NCBI GenBank assembly: GCA_013911745.1
Contig: JACESO010000024.1
Location: forward strand, 1-33,582
Reading direction: 5' to 3'
From: Sphingobium sp.
GTDB taxonomy: Bacteria > Pseudomonadota > Alphaproteobacteria > Sphingomonadales > Sphingomonadaceae
DNA: 33,582 nt
This document shows, one piece after another, positions 9,300 through 17,633 of the stretch. The notes below the pieces were generated by a model. It had not been told where the DNA came from and searched no databases. It saw only the letters and a program-made list of their open reading frames with translations. Made by a program: the position numbers and the translations under genes. The stretch's first letter is position 1. Every line of letters starts with the position of its first letter.

Positions 9300-10193
9300 A
9301 TGGCGGCTCGTGCATATTGGCAAGGCCAGATCCGGCTGGCGCTCGTATCCATCCCGGTCGAAATCTATCCTGCGACCCGGTCGGGCGCGGCGATTTCCTT
9401 TCACCAGATCCATGAACCCAGCGGTCAGCGCATCCGGTATGAAAAGGTCGCCCCAGGGGTCGGCCCCGTCGATCGCGACGACATCCTCAAGGGCTTCGAA
9501 ATCTCCAAGGGCAATTACGTCCTGCTGGAGGATGAGGAGATAGAGGCGGTCAAGATCGAGAGCCGCAAGACGCTGGATCTCGTCCAGTTCGTGGAAGCGG
9601 ACGCGATCGACGTTCTCTATTATGAAAAGCCCTATTTCGTGCTGCCGGCGGACGATCTGGCGGAGGAAGCCTATGCCGTGCTGCGCGATGCATTGCGCGC
9701 CACGCGAAAGGTCGGCCTTGGGCAGTTGTCCGTGCGCGGGCGGGAGCAACTCGTATCCTTGAAGCCTTGCGGGCGCGGCCTTATCCTGGAGGTGCTCCGC
9801 TACGCCGATGAGGTCACGCGCGCGCAGAAATATTTCAGCGCCATCCCGGACCACAAGGCCGACCCCGACCTCCTCGACCTTGCCACCGCCATCATCGACA
9901 AGAAGACGGCGCCCTTCCACCCGGAGGAGTTTCACGACGGCTATGTCGATGCGCTCCAGCGGCTCATCGAAAAGAAGAAGAAGGCGAAGGGCAAGCGCAT
10001 CATAGAGGATGTCGAGGAGCCCGCCGCCAAGGGCAGCAACGTCATTGACCTTATGGCCGCGCTCAAGAAGTCGGTGGGGGAGGGGGGCAAGGCAGCACCA
10101 GCCAAGAAGCCCACCGCACGCAAGACACCGGCAAAATCCGCGGCCAAGTCCACGGCCAAGCCCCGTACCACCGCAAAGCGCAAGAGCGCCTGA
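9300..10193 (+). CDS. ku: Ku-type DNA end-binding protein of bacterial NHEJ
   Basis: 297 residues, the normal size of bacterial Ku. The opening MAARAYWQGQIRLALVSIPVEIYPAT, then ISFHQIHEPSGQRIRYEKV, is the hallmark of the Ku core domain. The C-terminal 35-40 residues are a Lys/Ala/Pro-rich tail (AKKPTARKTPAKSAAKS...), seen in many bacterial Ku proteins and linked to DNA binding. It forms a ring-shaped homodimer on double-strand ends and recruits LigD, encoded two genes downstream. GGAGG is eight bases before the ATG. The stop is two bases before the next gene's ATG, so the three genes are probably one operon. Confidence 0.95.
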   Translation: MAARAYWQGQIRLALVSIPVEIYPATRSGAAISFHQIHEPSGQRIRYEKVAPGVGPVDRDDILKGFEISKGNYVLLEDEEIEAVKIESRKTLDLVQFVEADAIDVLYYEKPYFVLPADDLAEEAYAVLRDALRATRKVGLGQLSVRGREQLVSLKPCGRGLILEVLRYADEVTRAQKYFSAIPDHKADPDLLDLATAIIDKKTAPFHPEEFHDGYVDALQRLIEKKKKAKGKRIIEDVEEPAAKGSNVIDLMAALKKSVGEGGKAAPAKKPTARKTPAKSAAKSTAKPRTTAKRKSA

Positions 10194-10195
10194 CC

Positions 10196-10666
10196 ATGGA
10201 GCTCAACCCCGCAACACCCTTGCATGTGATCGACGGGCCGATCCTGCTGCGCCTCGGCGCGGCGGCTATGATCGGTCTGGCGCTCGGCCTCGATCGCGAG
10301 TTGCGTGGCTATCCGGCCGGGCTGCGTACCCATGGCATCCTCTGCTTCACTTGCGCACTGATGACGATCAGCGCCATCGCCCTGCACAAGCAGATGGGCG
10401 GGGAGGGGAATATCGATCCCCTCCGCGTGTTCGAGGCTTCGGCCGCGTTCACCGGCATCATCGCCGCCGGGATCATCGTCACCAGTCGCGGGCGGGTCCG
10501 CAATCTCACCACCGCGGCCCATGTCTGGCTGACCGCCATGATCGGCATCGCCTGCGGCGCGGGGCAATGGCCCCTGGTCGTCAGCGCGGCCATCGTCGCG
10601 ATCGTCATGCTGACCGCTTTGCGGCTGGTGGAGGATCGTTGGCTGGACCCGAGGGAGCCGCGCTGA
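10196..10666 (+). CDS. MgtC/SapB-family small membrane protein lodged between ku and ligD
   Basis: 156 residues. The first membrane segment and following loop, MIGLALGLDRELRGYPAGLRTH, match the conserved MgtC/SapB N-terminus (G-x-x-x-G-x-[DE]-R-[EQ]). About four hydrophobic segments follow (near residues 18-32, 46-62, 75-92 and 105-135). The family sits in the inner membrane; MgtC is known in virulence and Mg2+ limitation through binding partner proteins, but the role of short stand-alone members is mostly unknown. It starts two bases after ku, and its TGA overlaps the ligD ATG, so it is translationally coupled to both. No DNA-repair role follows from its sequence. Confidence 0.85.
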   Translation: MELNPATPLHVIDGPILLRLGAAAMIGLALGLDRELRGYPAGLRTHGILCFTCALMTISAIALHKQMGGEGNIDPLRVFEASAAFTGIIAAGIIVTSRGRVRNLTTAAHVWLTAMIGIACGAGQWPLVVSAAIVAIVMLTALRLVEDRWLDPREPR

Positions 10667-13170
10667 TGCCCGGCAAAAGCCCGCTTGATACCTATAATGC
10701 CAAGCGTGACTTCACCCGCACCCGCGAGCCGAAGGGGGAGATTGCCGGCAAGGGCGGCAACAGCTTCGTCGTGCAGAAACATGATGCGACGCGGCTGCAC
10801 TGGGACTTCCGGCTGGAAGTGGATGGGGTGCTCAAAAGCTGGGCGGTGACCAAGGGGCCAAGCACCGATCCTGCGGACAAGCGCCTGGCGGTCCAGACCG
10901 AAGACCATCCGCTCAGCTACGGCGATTTCGAGGGGGTCATACCCCAGGGCGAATATGGCGGCGGCACGGTGATGCTGTGGGATCGGGGCACATGGGCGCC
11001 GGTTGAGGGGAAAAGCGCCGCAGACCTGAAAGACGGCCATCTCCACTTCACGCTGGATGGCGAACGCATGAAGGGCGAGTGGCTGCTCGTCCGCATGAAG
11101 CGCCGTCCGGGCGAAAAGCGCGACAACTGGCTGCTGCGCAAGATCGATGATGCGCATGCGGGGGAGGGCGACATATTGGTCGAACGCGCGCTCACCAGCG
11201 TCCTGACGGGCCGGTCCATGGCGGAGATCGCCGCCGACAAGGCTGGCGCACAGTCGTTGAAGGGCGCAAAGGGCAAGGCGTTCGGCCAGAAGATGCAGGC
11301 CGCCCGAGACCATAATGCGAAGGTTGCCCGAAAGCCCCGCCGGTCCGCTGGTAAGCTCCCCGCTGTTTCCTCACCCCAACTTGCCACGCTGGTGGATGCG
11401 GTGCCCGCAGGCAATGAGTGGCTGCACGAGATCAAGTTCGACGGCTATCGCGCGCTGATTGCCGCCGCTGGCGATAAGGTGCGCGTATCGACCCGCAACG
11501 GCCTCGACTGGACGGATAAGTTCGGCCCGCTCGTCCGTGCCATCGCCGCGCTCGATCTACCGCCAGCGCTGATCGATGGCGAGATCGTGGCATTCGGCGC
11601 GGATGGCAATCCCAGCTTCTCGGCGCTTCAAGACGTGCTGAAGCGCGGCCATGGCGCGCAACGCGAGGATACGCCCTTTCAGTTCTTCGCCTTCGATCTG
11701 CTTGCCCTGGACGGCACGGACATGAGGCCGCTTCCTCAGATCGAGCGTAAGGAACGGCTGGAGGCGCTGCTTGGGCGGGCAGAGCCGCCGATCCGCGTCG
11801 CCGATCACATCATCGGCGCTGGAGAGAAGCTCTACCAGTCCCTGTGCGCGGCGGGGCAGGAGGGCATCATCGCCAAGCGCGTCGACGCGCCCTATCGCGC
11901 CGGCCGGACGAAGAATTGGGTGAAGGTGAAATGCACCCGGCGGCAGGAATTCGTCGTGATCGGCCGCGTCGGCAGCACGGCGCGAGGACGCCCCTTCCGG
12001 TCTCTCCTCCTTGCCCAGCATGAAGGCAAGACTCTGGTGTACAAGGGGAAGGTGGGCACGGGGTTTGATACCGACATGATGACACAGCTAGACCAAGCGA
12101 TGCAACCGCTTGCCGCGGGAAAGGCGCCCACCGATGTCCCCCGCACCGAAGCCCGCGGCGCGACCTGGCTCAAACCAGTGCTGGTCGCTGAAATTGCCTT
12201 TGCCGAATTTACCGCGGAGGGGCGTGTCCGCCATGCCAGCTTCCTGGGGCTGCGCGGCGACAAGAAAGCAGCCGATGTGAAGCCAGAGCGGCCCGCCCCC
12301 GCCCCCATGCCGCGCGAGGGGGTCAGGATCACCAATCGGGACCGCGTCATCTTTCCCGAGAGTGGCCAGACGAAGGGTGAACTGGCCGACTATTATGCAG
12401 CCGTCGCTCCCCTGATGCTGCCCTTCGCCGCTCAACGCCCGGTCAGCCTGGTGCGCTGTCCGCAAGGGCGCGCCAAGAAATGTTTCTTCCAGAAGCATGA
12501 CAGCGGCGCCTTCGGCAAGGCGGTGCATCAGGTGCCGATCCGGGAGAAGGATGGCGGCGCGGAGGATTATATCTATGTCGATGATGTGGAGGGGCTGCTC
12601 GCCTGTGTTCAGATGGGCACCATCGAATTCCATGGGTGGGGCAGCCGCGTAGCCGCGGTAGAGAAGCCCGACCGCATGATCTTCGACCTCGATCCCGACG
12701 AAGGCATGGATTTCGGACGGGTGAAGGAAGCGGCGCAGGACATCCGCGCCCGCCTCTCCGATCTCGGACTGGTTTCATTTGCGATGCTTTCGGGCGGCAA
12801 GGGCGTCCATGTCGTGGTCCCTTTGACGCCCGGTCACGACTGGGGCGCCCATAAGGATTTCGCGTCCCGTTTTGCGCAGGCGCTCAGCACTGCAGAGCCG
12901 GACCGGTTCGTCGCCACGATGAGCAAGGCCAAGCGCAAGGACCGCATTTTCATCGACTGGCTGCGCAACCAACGTGGCAGCACCGCTGTACTCCCTTATT
13001 CCGCCCGCGCGCGCCCCGGTGCCCCCGTCGCCATTCCTGTCGACTGGGATGAACTGGAGGGTATTGCGGATGCCCATCCCTATGCCATTGGCGACGCGAC
13101 CACGCTGCTGGATCGTGCCGTGTCCCTCAAGGGGTGGGGCTTCGCGGCGCAAACTCTACCCGACCTCTAA
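10666..13170 (+). CDS. ligD: Multidomain ATP-dependent DNA ligase D (phosphoesterase-ligase-polymerase)
   Basis: 834 residues from the ATG at 10666, which overlaps the previous stop; open frame upstream of it is just the third frame of ku and mgtC. Domain order is as in Pseudomonas LigD. First is a 3'-phosphoesterase (residues 1-170) with His39, His45, Asp47, Arg49, His81 and Tyr85 at the spacing of the known active site. Second is the ligase domain, with nucleotidyl lysine Lys257 in HEIKFDGYR and DGEIVAF following. Third is the C-terminal primase-type polymerase, with metal acids Asp674 and Asp676 in FDLDPDEG and the GGKGVHVVVP motif. It processes, fills and seals double-strand breaks held by Ku. 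All catalytic sites appear intact. Confidence 0.97.
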   Translation: MPGKSPLDTYNAKRDFTRTREPKGEIAGKGGNSFVVQKHDATRLHWDFRLEVDGVLKSWAVTKGPSTDPADKRLAVQTEDHPLSYGDFEGVIPQGEYGGGTVMLWDRGTWAPVEGKSAADLKDGHLHFTLDGERMKGEWLLVRMKRRPGEKRDNWLLRKIDDAHAGEGDILVERALTSVLTGRSMAEIAADKAGAQSLKGAKGKAFGQKMQAARDHNAKVARKPRRSAGKLPAVSSPQLATLVDAVPAGNEWLHEIKFDGYRALIAAAGDKVRVSTRNGLDWTDKFGPLVRAIAALDLPPALIDGEIVAFGADGNPSFSALQDVLKRGHGAQREDTPFQFFAFDLLALDGTDMRPLPQIERKERLEALLGRAEPPIRVADHIIGAGEKLYQSLCAAGQEGIIAKRVDAPYRAGRTKNWVKVKCTRRQEFVVIGRVGSTARGRPFRSLLLAQHEGKTLVYKGKVGTGFDTDMMTQLDQAMQPLAAGKAPTDVPRTEARGATWLKPVLVAEIAFAEFTAEGRVRHASFLGLRGDKKAADVKPERPAPAPMPREGVRITNRDRVIFPESGQTKGELADYYAAVAPLMLPFAAQRPVSLVRCPQGRAKKCFFQKHDSGAFGKAVHQVPIREKDGGAEDYIYVDDVEGLLACVQMGTIEFHGWGSRVAAVEKPDRMIFDLDPDEGMDFGRVKEAAQDIRARLSDLGLVSFAMLSGGKGVHVVVPLTPGHDWGAHKDFASRFAQALSTAEPDRFVATMSKAKRKDRIFIDWLRNQRGSTAVLPYSARARPGAPVAIPVDWDELEGIADAHPYAIGDATTLLDRAVSLKGWGFAAQTLPDL

Positions 13171-13192
13171 GGCATGTGGCAGCGGACGTGCT

Positions 13193-13236
13193 GAGCCAAC
13201 GGGGCTCGTTTGCTGATGGCCGGGTAGCGGACCCGC
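13193..13236 (+). terminator. Two small tandem hairpins after ligD (possible terminator)
   Basis: GAGCC-AACGG-GGCTC (13193-13207) is followed by GTTT, and CGGGT-AGCGG-ACCCG (13222-13236) follows. Each stem is 5 bp with a 5-base loop and lies between the ligD stop and the GntR promoter. No long T run is present, so termination is only plausible. Confidence 0.35.
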
Positions 13237-13312
13237 TTGATTCGAGCAGCGTCGTGAAACACTATATGTTTTGTCAGACTTATCCCCAATTATCATCTTC
13301 GTTGTAGATTGG

Positions 13313-13329
13313 AAAATATCCTATATGTT
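13313..13329. promoter_or_regulatory. Degenerate GntR-type operator upstream of the GntR gene (autoregulation)
   Basis: AAAATAT-CCT-ATATGTT matches the cluster's consensus ATCATAT-N3-ATATGAT at 11 of 14 arm positions. It ends 27 bases before the regulator's ATG, in an AT-rich leader. The right half is repeated about 60 bases upstream (ATATGTT at 13264-13270). Its position suggests negative autoregulation, with a weaker site than at the catabolic genes. Confidence 0.5.
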
Positions 13330-13356
13330 TGCTGCGTTAGCGTTTAAGCGACGAGT

Positions 13357-14076
13357 ATGTCAGACCTTAGGATTATAGCTCACTCTCTCCCCACCGCGGA
13401 GGCCCCCGGCCGGCCGGCGCCGACGCTGGTCGAGCGCGCATACGAGCATCTCCTGTCCATGCTGATGACGGTGAAGATCGCTCCGGGAGAGCGAATTCCT
13501 ATCGACACGGTGGCGCGTCAACTGGGTATTTCCCAAACCCCGATACGCGAGGCTTTGAGCCAGCTTGAAGCGGAGAAACTGGTCTACAAGACGACGAATG
13601 TCGGTTATCGTGCAAGTCCGCAGATGACACCGGAAGAGGTGCACGACCTCTACACGCTGCGCTTGCTCATCGAACCCTACGCCGCTGCTCGGGCAGCCGA
13701 GCATATGGATGATGAAACGCTTTCGATTCTCCAGACCATCCAAAAGGACATGGATGCTGTGGTGGAGCGGAACGAGCAGGCCTACGCCCGCTTCGCCGAA
13801 GCAGACGCACAATTACACAGACTAATTGCGAAGGGCAGCGGCAATCGGCTGATCGAGGAGACGATCGAGCGGCTCCATGCTCATCTCCAGATTTTCCGAT
13901 CCTTGTATCAAAACAGCGCACAGCCCAACGCGCCCGAAATAGCCGCACGGGAGCATCAGCTTATCATTGCAGCCTTGCTGGCGCATGACCCGGTGGCAGC
14001 GGAACAATCGGTGCGCGAACATCTCAGCTGTTCGCAACTACGTATGGACCGCGCAACCGGCACCCGCCGCGATTGA
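13357..14076 (+). CDS. GntR-family regulator, FadR/FCD subfamily, probable regulator of the catabolic cluster
   Basis: 239 residues. The winged helix (about 25-85) includes IDTVARQLGISQTPIREALSQLEAEKLV, the GntR signature. The C-terminal all-helical FCD domain has the metal/effector quartet Asp150, His154, His200 and His222, all present, so it should bind a carboxylate ligand through a metal ion as relatives do. It heads the cluster and transcribes toward the amidohydrolase operon, with a copy of the cluster's inverted repeat in its own leader. I infer a repressor released by a pathway acid. The start ATG at 13357 has no strong ribosome site. It is separate from the NHEJ genes, 186 bases after ligD. 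Confidence 0.92.
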   Translation: MSDLRIIAHSLPTAEAPGRPAPTLVERAYEHLLSMLMTVKIAPGERIPIDTVARQLGISQTPIREALSQLEAEKLVYKTTNVGYRASPQMTPEEVHDLYTLRLLIEPYAAARAAEHMDDETLSILQTIQKDMDAVVERNEQAYARFAEADAQLHRLIAKGSGNRLIEETIERLHAHLQIFRSLYQNSAQPNAPEIAAREHQLIIAALLAHDPVAAEQSVREHLSCSQLRMDRATGTRRD

Positions 14077-14156
14077 AGCGACCGGCCAAGCTGGCGCAAA
14101 TCAAGTTGAAAGGGCCTTGACGCGCCTGTTGGCAGCACTTACCACGATTTCGCCGG

Positions 14157-14173
14157 ATCATATATGATATGAA
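14157..14173. promoter_or_regulatory. GntR-type operator before the amidohydrolase operon
   Basis: ATCATAT-ATG-ATATGAA matches the consensus arms at 13 of 14 positions and contains a perfect 12-bp palindrome (ATCATATATGAT). The TATGAT inside it (14163-14168) resembles a -10 box, with TTACCA 18 bases upstream as a weak -35. Bound protein would block RNA polymerase. It lies 21 bases before the amidohydrolase ATG. Confidence 0.75.
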
Positions 14174-14194
14174 ACAGGTCTGGAGAGGACGGGT

Positions 14195-15577
14195 ATGCGC
14201 GTTTCGAGGAAGACTGGATTTTCGATAGCTTGCTTGGCCGCCGCGATGCTGGCAGGCGCGTCGGGTCAAGCGGTGGCCGAAACTTTCGTGCTGCGTGACT
14301 TTACATTGATCGACGGCACCGGGCGTGCGCCCGTCGCAAATCAGGCTCTTGTCGTGACGGATGGCAAGATCAGCTGGGTCGGCCCCGTCCGCAAGTTGAA
14401 GGCGCCAGCGGGGGCGAAGATCGAAAAGCTGGCAGGCAAATATCTGATGCCCGGCCTCATCGACAGCCATGTCCATCTTGGGCTGGTCGATGGCATCACG
14501 CAGAATCTCAAATATCAGACGACCGCCAATATCGAGGAGCAGCTCAAGACCTACGCGGCTTATGGTGTCACGACCGTTCAGACGCTGGGTACGGAGCAGG
14601 ATCTGATCTTTCCCATCCAGCAAAAGCGGAAGGGGCGGACCTCAAGTCCCCGCGTCTACACCGTAGGGCAGGGCGTCGTCTTCAAGGGCAGCTACGGAGG
14701 CGTCCCCGGCCTGGACCAGTCGGTGGCTACGCCGGACGAAGCACGCAAGATGGTCGATGCCCAGGCATCCAAGGGCGCGGATCTGATCAAATTATGGGTC
14801 GATGACGAATTCGGCATGCTGGACGAGAGGATGCCGCCGCAGATCAGCACCGCGGTCATCGACCAGGCGCGCAAGGACGGCAAGAAGACCGTTGCCCACA
14901 TCTTCTATTATGACAATGCTGCTGAATTGACGCGTGAAGGCGTGAATGCCTTCGCCCATTCGGTGCGCGATCGCTCCGTGGACGATGCCCTGGTCAACCA
15001 GATGAAGGCCAAGGGCGTGTGGCAGATGGCCGCGACGCTCAGCCGTGAGGCATCGTTCATCTACAAGACGCTGCCCTTCCTCGACGATCCCTTCTTTTCG
15101 CGTGGCGTGACCCCGGCAGTGCTGACAGAGCTCAAGAGTCCGGAGCGTGCCGCGAAGCTGGGCGCCGCTCCGAATTTCCCGAAATATGCGGCCGCGCTGA
15201 AGCAGGCGTCGGATAATTTCGGACGCGAGGTCAAAGCGGGCATTCGATATGGCATGGGCACGGACAGCGGTCCGACGGCGCGCTTCCCCGGCTATTTCGC
15301 CCATTGGGAACTGGAACTGATGGTCCAGGCCGGCATCACGCCGATGCAGGCGCTGACCGCGGCCACCAGTGCCAATGCCGAATTCATGGGCGCCAAGGAC
15401 ATTGGTACGATCGCACCTGGGAAATGGGCGGATCTGCTGGTGCTGGATCGTGACCCGACCAAGGACATCCGCAACACGCGTGCCATCAATACCGTCTTCA
15501 TCAGCGGGACGAAGGTTCCGACCATCTGGCAGACTTGCAAGGGCCGGGCCGCCACCGCGTGCGAGGGTCGTCCGTGA
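14195..15577 (+). CDS. Exported metal-dependent amidohydrolase-superfamily enzyme
   Basis: 460 residues with a Sec signal peptide (residues 1-28, likely cut after AVA). The superfamily metal site is complete: His92 and His94 in DSHVHLG, a probable carboxylated Lys199 in LIKLWVDD, His235, His255, and Asp357 in MGTDSG. It therefore resembles the binuclear imidazolonepropionase/prolidase-like branch and should hydrolyse a C-N or C-O bond in the periplasm. GGAGAG lies eight bases before the ATG, and the GntR-type operator lies just upstream. Its stop overlaps the transporter start (GTGA). As the first gene of the operon it probably makes the initial cut (a lactone, amide or ester). The substrate cannot be told from sequence. 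Confidence 0.85.
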   Translation: MRVSRKTGFSIACLAAAMLAGASGQAVAETFVLRDFTLIDGTGRAPVANQALVVTDGKISWVGPVRKLKAPAGAKIEKLAGKYLMPGLIDSHVHLGLVDGITQNLKYQTTANIEEQLKTYAAYGVTTVQTLGTEQDLIFPIQQKRKGRTSSPRVYTVGQGVVFKGSYGGVPGLDQSVATPDEARKMVDAQASKGADLIKLWVDDEFGMLDERMPPQISTAVIDQARKDGKKTVAHIFYYDNAAELTREGVNAFAHSVRDRSVDDALVNQMKAKGVWQMAATLSREASFIYKTLPFLDDPFFSRGVTPAVLTELKSPERAAKLGAAPNFPKYAAALKQASDNFGREVKAGIRYGMGTDSGPTARFPGYFAHWELELMVQAGITPMQALTAATSANAEFMGAKDIGTIAPGKWADLLVLDRDPTKDIRNTRAINTVFISGTKVPTIWQTCKGRAATACEGRP

Positions 15578-16890
15578 CCGGAGAAGCGACGGCACTGCCA
15601 GACCAGCAAGCCGCCTCGGCGACCATGCGTCCTACACGCGCGCGCCATGTCGTTCTGTGGCTGACGGTGCTGGCCTATCTCATTACTTATATGGATCGCG
15701 TCGTCATTGCGACCGCCGCCCCGGTGATAGAGCAGGAATATGGCTTCTCGCCCGTGACTATGGGCTGGATCTTCGCCTCTTTCTCCATTGCCTACGCCCT
15801 GTTCCAGATTCCGGGCGGCTGGCTGGGCGATCGCTTCGGCCCTCGCCGTGCGCTGACGGGCGTGGTGCTGTGGTGGTCGACCTTCACCGCAGCGACAGCG
15901 ATGACCTGGTCGGCCGGGTCGATGATGGTGTGCCGCTTCCTGTTCGGCATGGGCGAAGCGGGGGCTTTTCCCATCGCCACGCGCTCGCTGTCCCGTTGGA
16001 TGCTGCCGTCGGAGCGTGGCTGGGCGCAGGGCGTCACTCATGCGGGTGCGCGGCTGGGCGGCGCGGTGACGCCGGTCTTCGTGGCGCTGCTGATCGTGCA
16101 ATTCGGCTGGCGCATGCCCTTCATGGCGTTCGCACTCGTCGGTGTCGCCTGGGCGGGGCTATGGTTCTGGTATTATCGCGACACGCCGCGTGAGCATGGA
16201 TCGGTCAACGCCGCCGAGCTGGAGATGATCGAAGGCGCGCTGGGTGCCGGCCGCGCTCGGGTCAGCGTGCCATGGCGCCACTTGCTGAGCAATTCCCAGC
16301 TCTGGGTGCTGTCGGCGATGTATTTCTGCTATGCTTACTGCATCAACATCTTCCTTACCTGGTTTCCCAAATATCTGCATGACGCCCGTGGGTTCGACAT
16401 CGCGCTCATGGGCCTATTCGCCAGCATGCCGCTGATGGCCGGCGTGATTGGCGACCTGCTGGGCGGCTGGTTCTCCGACTTTCTAGTGAAGCGCGGTGCA
16501 GGGTTGAAGATGGCGCGGCGCAGCGTTGCCGTCGTCGGTTTCCTCACCGCCGCGATCATGATCCCGCTGGCCGCCGCGATGGACGGGCATGTGGCGAGCA
16601 TCATCTGCTTCTGCTTCGCCCTGTTCGGCCTTGAGCTGACCGTTGGTGTGTCCTGGGCAGTCACGCTCGACATCGGCGGCGAATATGCCGGTTCCGTCTC
16701 GGCAGTCATGAACACGCTGGGCAACAGCGGTGCCGCGGTCGCTGCGGCGGTTACTGGCTATATCGTCACCATGAGTGGCTGGTTCGCAGCCTTCGCGGTC
16801 CTTTCCATCCTATGTCTGATCGCCGCTGCATTGTTCCTGCGTATCGATGCCTCGCGTAAATTGCGGGACGGGCAGGAGGCGCGGATATGA
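15574..16890 (+). CDS. MFS transporter, anion:cation symporter type
   Basis: 438 residues with the 12 hydrophobic segments expected of the major facilitator superfamily. MDRVVIATAAPVIEQEYGF and GGWLGDRFGPRRAL (the loop 2-3 motif) place it with the organic-anion/H+ symporters (hexuronate, phthalate and similar acids). I chose the GTG at 15574, which overlaps the amidohydrolase stop and has AGGG six bases before it; the ATG at 15625 is an alternative. It overlaps the next gene by four bases. It probably imports the acid made in the periplasm. A second related transporter is encoded at 31682. Confidence 0.87.
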   Translation: MTGEATALPDQQAASATMRPTRARHVVLWLTVLAYLITYMDRVVIATAAPVIEQEYGFSPVTMGWIFASFSIAYALFQIPGGWLGDRFGPRRALTGVVLWWSTFTAATAMTWSAGSMMVCRFLFGMGEAGAFPIATRSLSRWMLPSERGWAQGVTHAGARLGGAVTPVFVALLIVQFGWRMPFMAFALVGVAWAGLWFWYYRDTPREHGSVNAAELEMIEGALGAGRARVSVPWRHLLSNSQLWVLSAMYFCYAYCINIFLTWFPKYLHDARGFDIALMGLFASMPLMAGVIGDLLGGWFSDFLVKRGAGLKMARRSVAVVGFLTAAIMIPLAAAMDGHVASIICFCFALFGLELTVGVSWAVTLDIGGEYAGSVSAVMNTLGNSGAAVAAAVTGYIVTMSGWFAAFAVLSILCLIAAALFLRIDASRKLRDGQEARI

Positions 16891-17633
16891 CGGAGAAGTC
16901 GGAAACCGATCGTCGAACCCTGCTGAAGCTTGCCGGTTTTGGTGTCGGCATGGCTGCCGCGCCGTTCGCCGCGGCGGCTCAAGACACGCATGCCGGGCAC
17001 CAGATGGCCATGCCCGCGGCGAACGCGGCGCAATCGCCAGGCGGCGCCGTATCGCCAGGCTATATCTTCCTCAATCCCGACGAGGCCGCCTTCGTCGAAG
17101 CCTTTGTCGACACGCTCATCCCCCAGGACGAATATAGCGACAAGGGGACCGACCTTGGCGTTGCCATCTTCATCGACCGGCAGCTGGACAGCGGTTGGGG
17201 CAATGGGGATCGCATGTATCTTCAGGGCCCCTTCCAAGAAGGGACGCCGGAACAGGGCTACCAGCTGAAACTGACCCCGAACCAGCTCGTGCGGGTTGGC
17301 ATTGCCGATGTGAACGACCATCTGCGCGCCAGCAATGGCGGGGCCAGTTTCGACACGCTGGAAGAAGCGGACCGCATTACATTTGTGACGGCGCTTGAGG
17401 CAGGCAAGATCGAATTGCCGAGCGTCCCGGTGCGCACCTTCTTCAACACGCTTTTCCAGCTGGCGATGGACGGGTTCTTCGCGGACCCCATCTATGGCGG
17501 CAATCGCGGGAAGGCGTCGTGGAAGATGCTCGGCTATCCGGGCGTGGGCGAGATGTATGCCGACAAGATCGCCGAATGGCGCAATCGTCCCTACCGAGTC
17601 GACGAACCTCTTTCGATCCAGGATCTCAGTTGA
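16887..17633 (+). CDS. Gluconate 2-dehydrogenase subunit 3-like small subunit with Tat signal
   Basis: 248 residues. The N-terminus TDRRTLLKLAGFGVGMAA is a twin-arginine signal (RR at 9-10) followed by an Ala-rich stretch and a probable cleavage site near residue 31. The body, with FLNPDEAAFVEAFVDTLIPQDEYSDKG and RTFFNTLFQLAMDGFFADPIYGGN, matches the gluconate 2-dehydrogenase subunit 3 family, the small subunit of FAD sugar/polyol dehydrogenases. It overlaps the MFS stop by four bases, and its TGA shares one base with the ATG of the large subunit. The large subunit has no signal of its own, so this protein probably carries it through the Tat pore. Confidence 0.9.
   Translation: MTEKSETDRRTLLKLAGFGVGMAAAPFAAAAQDTHAGHQMAMPAANAAQSPGGAVSPGYIFLNPDEAAFVEAFVDTLIPQDEYSDKGTDLGVAIFIDRQLDSGWGNGDRMYLQGPFQEGTPEQGYQLKLTPNQLVRVGIADVNDHLRASNGGASFDTLEEADRITFVTALEAGKIELPSVPVRTFFNTLFQLAMDGFFADPIYGGNRGKASWKMLGYPGVGEMYADKIAEWRNRPYRVDEPLSIQDLS

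Noticed and set aside
10009..10665. Upstream extension of the ligD reading frame
   Set aside because: It overlaps ku and the MgtC-like gene and lacks homology-like sequence. The LigD phosphoesterase domain begins right at the ATG at 10666.
13254..13270. Another possible operator copy in the GntR leader
   Set aside because: Only the right half (ATATGTT) matches; the left half agrees at about 3 of 7 positions, so it is noted only as a half-site.
13171..13356. Junction of a mobile island between ligD and the GntR gene
   Set aside because: The region is AT-rich near the promoter and functions change sharply, but there is no tRNA, integrase, direct repeat or insertion-sequence end to support an insertion.
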